Source: Lentimicrobium sp.
GTDB lineage: Bacteria > Bacteroidota > Bacteroidia > Bacteroidales > Lentimicrobiaceae
DNA: 33,307 nt
Assembly (NCBI GenBank): GCA_023957275.1
Contig: JAMLHF010000049.1
Span: 1 to 33,307 of the forward strand
Direction of reading: 5' to 3'
Part shown: positions 31,062 to 33,307 of the stretch, piece after piece
How the letters are laid out: every line of letters begins with the position of its first letter
Position numbering within the stretch: the first letter of the stretch is position 1
The notes under the pieces: model-generated
What the model was told of the DNA's origin: nothing
Databases searched by the model: none
Seen by the model: the letters and a program-made list of their open reading frames with translations, nothing else
Made by a program: the position numbers and the translations under genes

Positions 31062-32524
31062 TATTTCCACACAAAACTGGTAACCGAAGTTGCCGGCAGG
31101 TTCACGGTGAAGATCCGCGGCCCCTGTTCTACGGCAAACCCCACGGCATCGCCGCTGTAATTTGCGGCAATCAGCACCTTCGAGCCATCGGCGTTCTGAA
31201 ACGCTACCACCCCGGCATCACCCGCCGATTGCGGCAGATTACCGCTGATTCTGCGCGCTCCGGGACGAACGAATTTCGAAAAATGGGCGATGGCATAATA
31301 CTCCTCATTCCGGGTGATTTCTCCCGTTACCGAATTGATGGTAATCACACCCCGGCAGTTGTTGCACCCGTTGTTCTGCGGCCCGTAATTTTCATCCAGG
31401 GCCAGGTTCCAGAGCAGCGCGTTCTTCGACCAGTTACGGGCGGTTCCGATAAAGATGTTTCGCATATTCCACATCAGGTTGCCGGCAAAATCGGTAGCCC
31501 AGGCACCACCGGAAATTTCTGTAAAATACAGCGCCTTGTCGGGATGGGCCTGATGTACCGTTCCCATGGCCGACACATCCCCGGCATAAGCGTGAAAGGC
31601 CGAACCTGCCACATATTGCCTGGCGTCAGGATCATCCAGAATGGTAATGGGATAATCGGGCCGGTCCCAGTTATGGTCGTAAGTGATGATTCTTGTGGAT
31701 ATACCCTCAGCGGCAAACACCGGTCCCAGGTTGTTTTTAATAAACTGAAGCTGCTCTCCCGCCTGCATCTGCATACACGGATAATTGGCCGTAAAATGCA
31801 GGGGCTCATTCTGTATCGTCACCGCGTCAATTGTAATGCCTTCTTCCGCCATCGCCCGGATATACCTGACAAAATATTCGGCATATACAGGGTAACAATC
31901 TGTCTTCAGCTTTCCGCCCGCCAGCTTGCCGTTGGTTTTCATCCATGCCGGCGGACTCCAGGGAGATCCCAGTATGCTGAGATCCGGAGATATTTGAAGG
32001 ATCTCTTTCATCACCGGAATCACATCATCCCTGTCCTGGGAAAGCGAAAAATTATTCAATCCGAAATCCGTCTGACCGGCCGGCAAATCATTGTAGGTAA
32101 AGTCGGAAAGCGAAAAATCGGAAGCGCCCATAGTCAGCCGGAGGTAAGAAATACCAATCCCGGCTTCAGGGTCAAACAGTTCATTCAACAGGGCCTGTCT
32201 TGTCTGTGGCGTTAATTTGCGGTTGATCAGCCAGGCCGAAGAACCCGTAAGTGCGGCACCATAGCCTTCCACTTCCTGATAGGTAATGGCGGTGTCGATC
32301 CTGAGCACAGCCTGCCCGGCAGGGACGCTGCTGATAAAGGAAATCTCCCTGCCTGCTGCCAGCAATTGCGCACGGTCGCCGGTGGTTACCCATGATTTTA
32401 CGCTGTTTCCCGGCCCGGGTTCTTCAGGTTTGGGTTTATCCTTCTTGGTGCAGGCGGTCACTCCCGTCGAAAGCAGGATAACTAAAATCAGTATTACCGG
32501 CAGTTTGCTTCTTTCAGATTTCAT
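31061..32524 (-). CDS. Glycoside hydrolase family 30 lipoprotein
   Basis: The product is 487 aa from the ATG at 32524, which gives a lipoprotein signal ending at Cys25 (STGVTAC) followed by a charged linker (KKDKPKPEEPGPG). The frame is open to 32614 but that part is not signal-like. GH30 landmarks: EVEGYGAALTGSSAWLI, YLRLTMGASDFS, GSPWSPPAWMKTNG, acid/base Glu240 in IQNEP, nucleophile Glu336 in YFTEISGG, and a C-terminal beta-sandwich. GH30 enzymes cleave beta-1,6-glucan, beta-glucosylceramide, xylan or related links; the exact substrate is not readable. It follows susD by 161 bp on the same strand, so it should act at the cell surface or in the periplasm on the glycan bound by SusD. Confidence 0.9.
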   Translation of the reverse strand: MKSERSKLPVILILVILLSTGVTACTKKDKPKPEEPGPGNSVKSWVTTGDRAQLLAAGREISFISSVPAGQAVLRIDTAITYQEVEGYGAALTGSSAWLINRKLTPQTRQALLNELFDPEAGIGISYLRLTMGASDFSLSDFTYNDLPAGQTDFGLNNFSLSQDRDDVIPVMKEILQISPDLSILGSPWSPPAWMKTNGKLAGGKLKTDCYPVYAEYFVRYIRAMAEEGITIDAVTIQNEPLHFTANYPCMQMQAGEQLQFIKNNLGPVFAAEGISTRIITYDHNWDRPDYPITILDDPDARQYVAGSAFHAYAGDVSAMGTVHQAHPDKALYFTEISGGAWATDFAGNLMWNMRNIFIGTARNWSKNALLWNLALDENYGPQNNGCNNCRGVITINSVTGEITRNEEYYAIAHFSKFVRPGARRISGNLPQSAGDAGVVAFQNADGSKVLIAANYSGDAVGFAVEQGPRIFTVNLPATSVTSFVWK

Positions 32525-32605
32525 CTCAGTAATCTTTAAACAACAGTTAAACGACAATTCACAGGAAATCATGCGTTCCCGGCAATCACAGGGCAACCGT
32601 AAACA

Positions 32606-32633
32606 GGGGCGCATCCGGTAAAAGACGCGCCCC
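32606..32633 (-). promoter_or_regulatory. GC-rich hairpin between susD and GH30
   Basis: A 7-bp stem GGGGCGC/GCGCCCC with a 14-nt loop lies in the gap between the two genes. It has no U-tract and could be an RNA processing or stability element. Confidence 0.3.
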
Positions 32634-32659
32634 GGCGTGGTTGTTATTTGAGCCTGGAT

Positions 32660-32680
32660 GATCCGGCAAAAATCCGGATC
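32660..32680 (-). promoter_or_regulatory. Hairpin directly after susD
   Basis: A 7-bp stem GATCCGG/CCGGATC with a 7-nt loop begins 6 bp after the susD stop. No U-tract follows on the minus strand, so it may protect the 3' end of a susCD message or attenuate readthrough into GH30. Confidence 0.35.
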
Positions 32681-32685
32681 TCAGA

Positions 32686-33307
32686 TCAGTAACCCGGGTT
32701 TTGGGTCAGCAGTTCATTCTTATCCAGTTCCGATTGCGGGATGGGCCACAACAGGCCGTTTTGCGTCAGGTTGTATCCGAACTTATTTCCGTCGGGTCCG
32801 ATGGCGTTGTTGATCACCTCTATGGCCCTTCCGGTGCGTTTCAGGTCAAACCAGCGCTTGCCTTCAAAAGCCAGCTCCAGGCGGCGTTCCTTCTCTATGG
32901 CCAACCGCATCGCCTCTTGGGTCGAAGCCTGGGTATCCGGCAGGTCTGCACGGCCACGGATCTGATTTACCAGTTGGGCAGCGCCGTTCACATCGCCCAG
33001 TTCATTCAGCGCTTCAGCCTTTAGCAGTATAATATCCGCCAGTCTTACCAGGATATAATTCTGAGGACTCGGCCAGGTGATGATCCGGTATTTGTTCATA
33101 AACGGATAACTATTGGCCGGCCAGTTGGCATCCGACCACTTACCGGTTACATCTTCAAATGATATTGAAGCATTTTTGCGGATCATATCATTCTCATCGT
33201 CAAAAGCCTTCACCAGGTCGTTGGAAGGAACGTTGAACTTCTTCCAGTCGGTGCCCCTGAACATGCTGGAACCCCAGTTGGCATCGCTGGCGGTTCCCGC
33301 ATAATTC
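32686..33307 (-). CDS. RagB/SusD family outer-membrane nutrient-binding protein (C-terminal part)
   Basis: The C-terminal 206 codons are present and the frame continues past the right edge without a stop, so the gene is cut by the window. The methionine at 33264 is internal. Family features: NYILVRLADIILLKAEALNELGD (in two parts, YILVRLADIILLKAEA and LNELGD), VNQIRGRADL, the ERRLELAFEGKRWFDLKRTGR region (ERRLELAFEGKRWFD), and the terminal LLWPIPQSELDKNELLTQNPGY pattern (WPIPQSELD then NPGY). SusD-like lipoproteins cap a SusC/TonB-dependent transporter and bind glycans at the surface; a susC should lie just beyond the edge. GH30 downstream fits a polysaccharide utilisation locus. Confidence 0.93.
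   Translation of the reverse strand, partial: NYAGTASDANWGSSMFRGTDWKKFNVPSNDLVKAFDDENDMIRKNASISFEDVTGKWSDANWPANSYPFMNKYRIITWPSPQNYILVRLADIILLKAEALNELGDVNGAAQLVNQIRGRADLPDTQASTQEAMRLAIEKERRLELAFEGKRWFDLKRTGRAIEVINNAIGPDGNKFGYNLTQNGLLWPIPQSELDKNELLTQNPGY

Overview
The window looks like about 33 kb of chromosome from an anaerobic or facultative member of the Bacteroidota, most likely the order Bacteroidales. The evidence is a RagB/SusD lipoprotein next to a GH30 glycosidase (the end of a polysaccharide utilisation locus), a GldH lipoprotein, a RicT/PSP1 protein, a three-repeat DUF4476 protein, a long PurF-like paralogue, a tungsten/molybdenum-type aldehyde ferredoxin oxidoreductase, and several promoter boxes of the Bacteroidota form TAnnTTTG. 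No rRNA, tRNA, transposase, phage gene or CRISPR array was seen.

Layout: 1-588 is a repeat field. It is followed by two unrecognised small genes and a membrane-anchored GyrI-like protein (589-2156), a second repeat field (2157-3235) and a YfcC-type transporter (3236-4837). After a 700-bp gap come a membrane metallophosphoesterase (5558-6709), divergent GMP reductase (6960-8000), a third repeat field with a 268-bp tandem duplication (8001-8835), the aldehyde ferredoxin oxidoreductase (8836-10704), the DUF4476 protein (10887-11978) and a GNAT acetyltransferase (12158-12628). A fourth repeat field (12629-13425) precedes the PurF-like gene (13426-15327). This gene converges, with overlapping stops, on a minus-strand cluster: MBOAT, AlgJ-like SGNH protein and D-threonine-aldolase-like PLP enzyme (19226 down to 15321). 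Upstream of that lies an envelope cluster read leftward: RicT, GldH, class A PBP and a GT-C-like membrane protein (25121 down to 19374). Then come priA (25809-28313), a zinc metallopeptidase (28621-29463), a deoxyhypusine-synthase-like protein (30018-30992), and the minus-strand susD-GH30 pair, with susD cut by the right edge.

How the genes work together: the MBOAT and AlgJ-like pair should O-acetylate an exported glycan. The RicT-GldH-PBP1A-GT-C cluster serves the cell envelope. SusD and GH30 capture and hydrolyse a beta-linked glycan. GuaC and the PurF-like protein belong to purine metabolism but are not neighbours in an operon.

The most unusual material is intergenic. Ten copies of a roughly 100-bp element share a nearly invariant 11-13 bp hairpin (CCTAACAGGTT / AACCTGTTAGG). 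Four copies of a second hairpin element (core CGTAGTC-tgt-GACTACG), two homologous 22-bp tandem arrays, octamer CCTTGTCN tracts and a 7-bp microsatellite occupy almost every large gene-free gap. Every directional copy lies in the same orientation although the flanking genes point both ways. No mobility gene is present, so these are probably non-autonomous or host-maintained repeats of unknown function. All calls come from reading the sequence and family knowledge; no database search was run.
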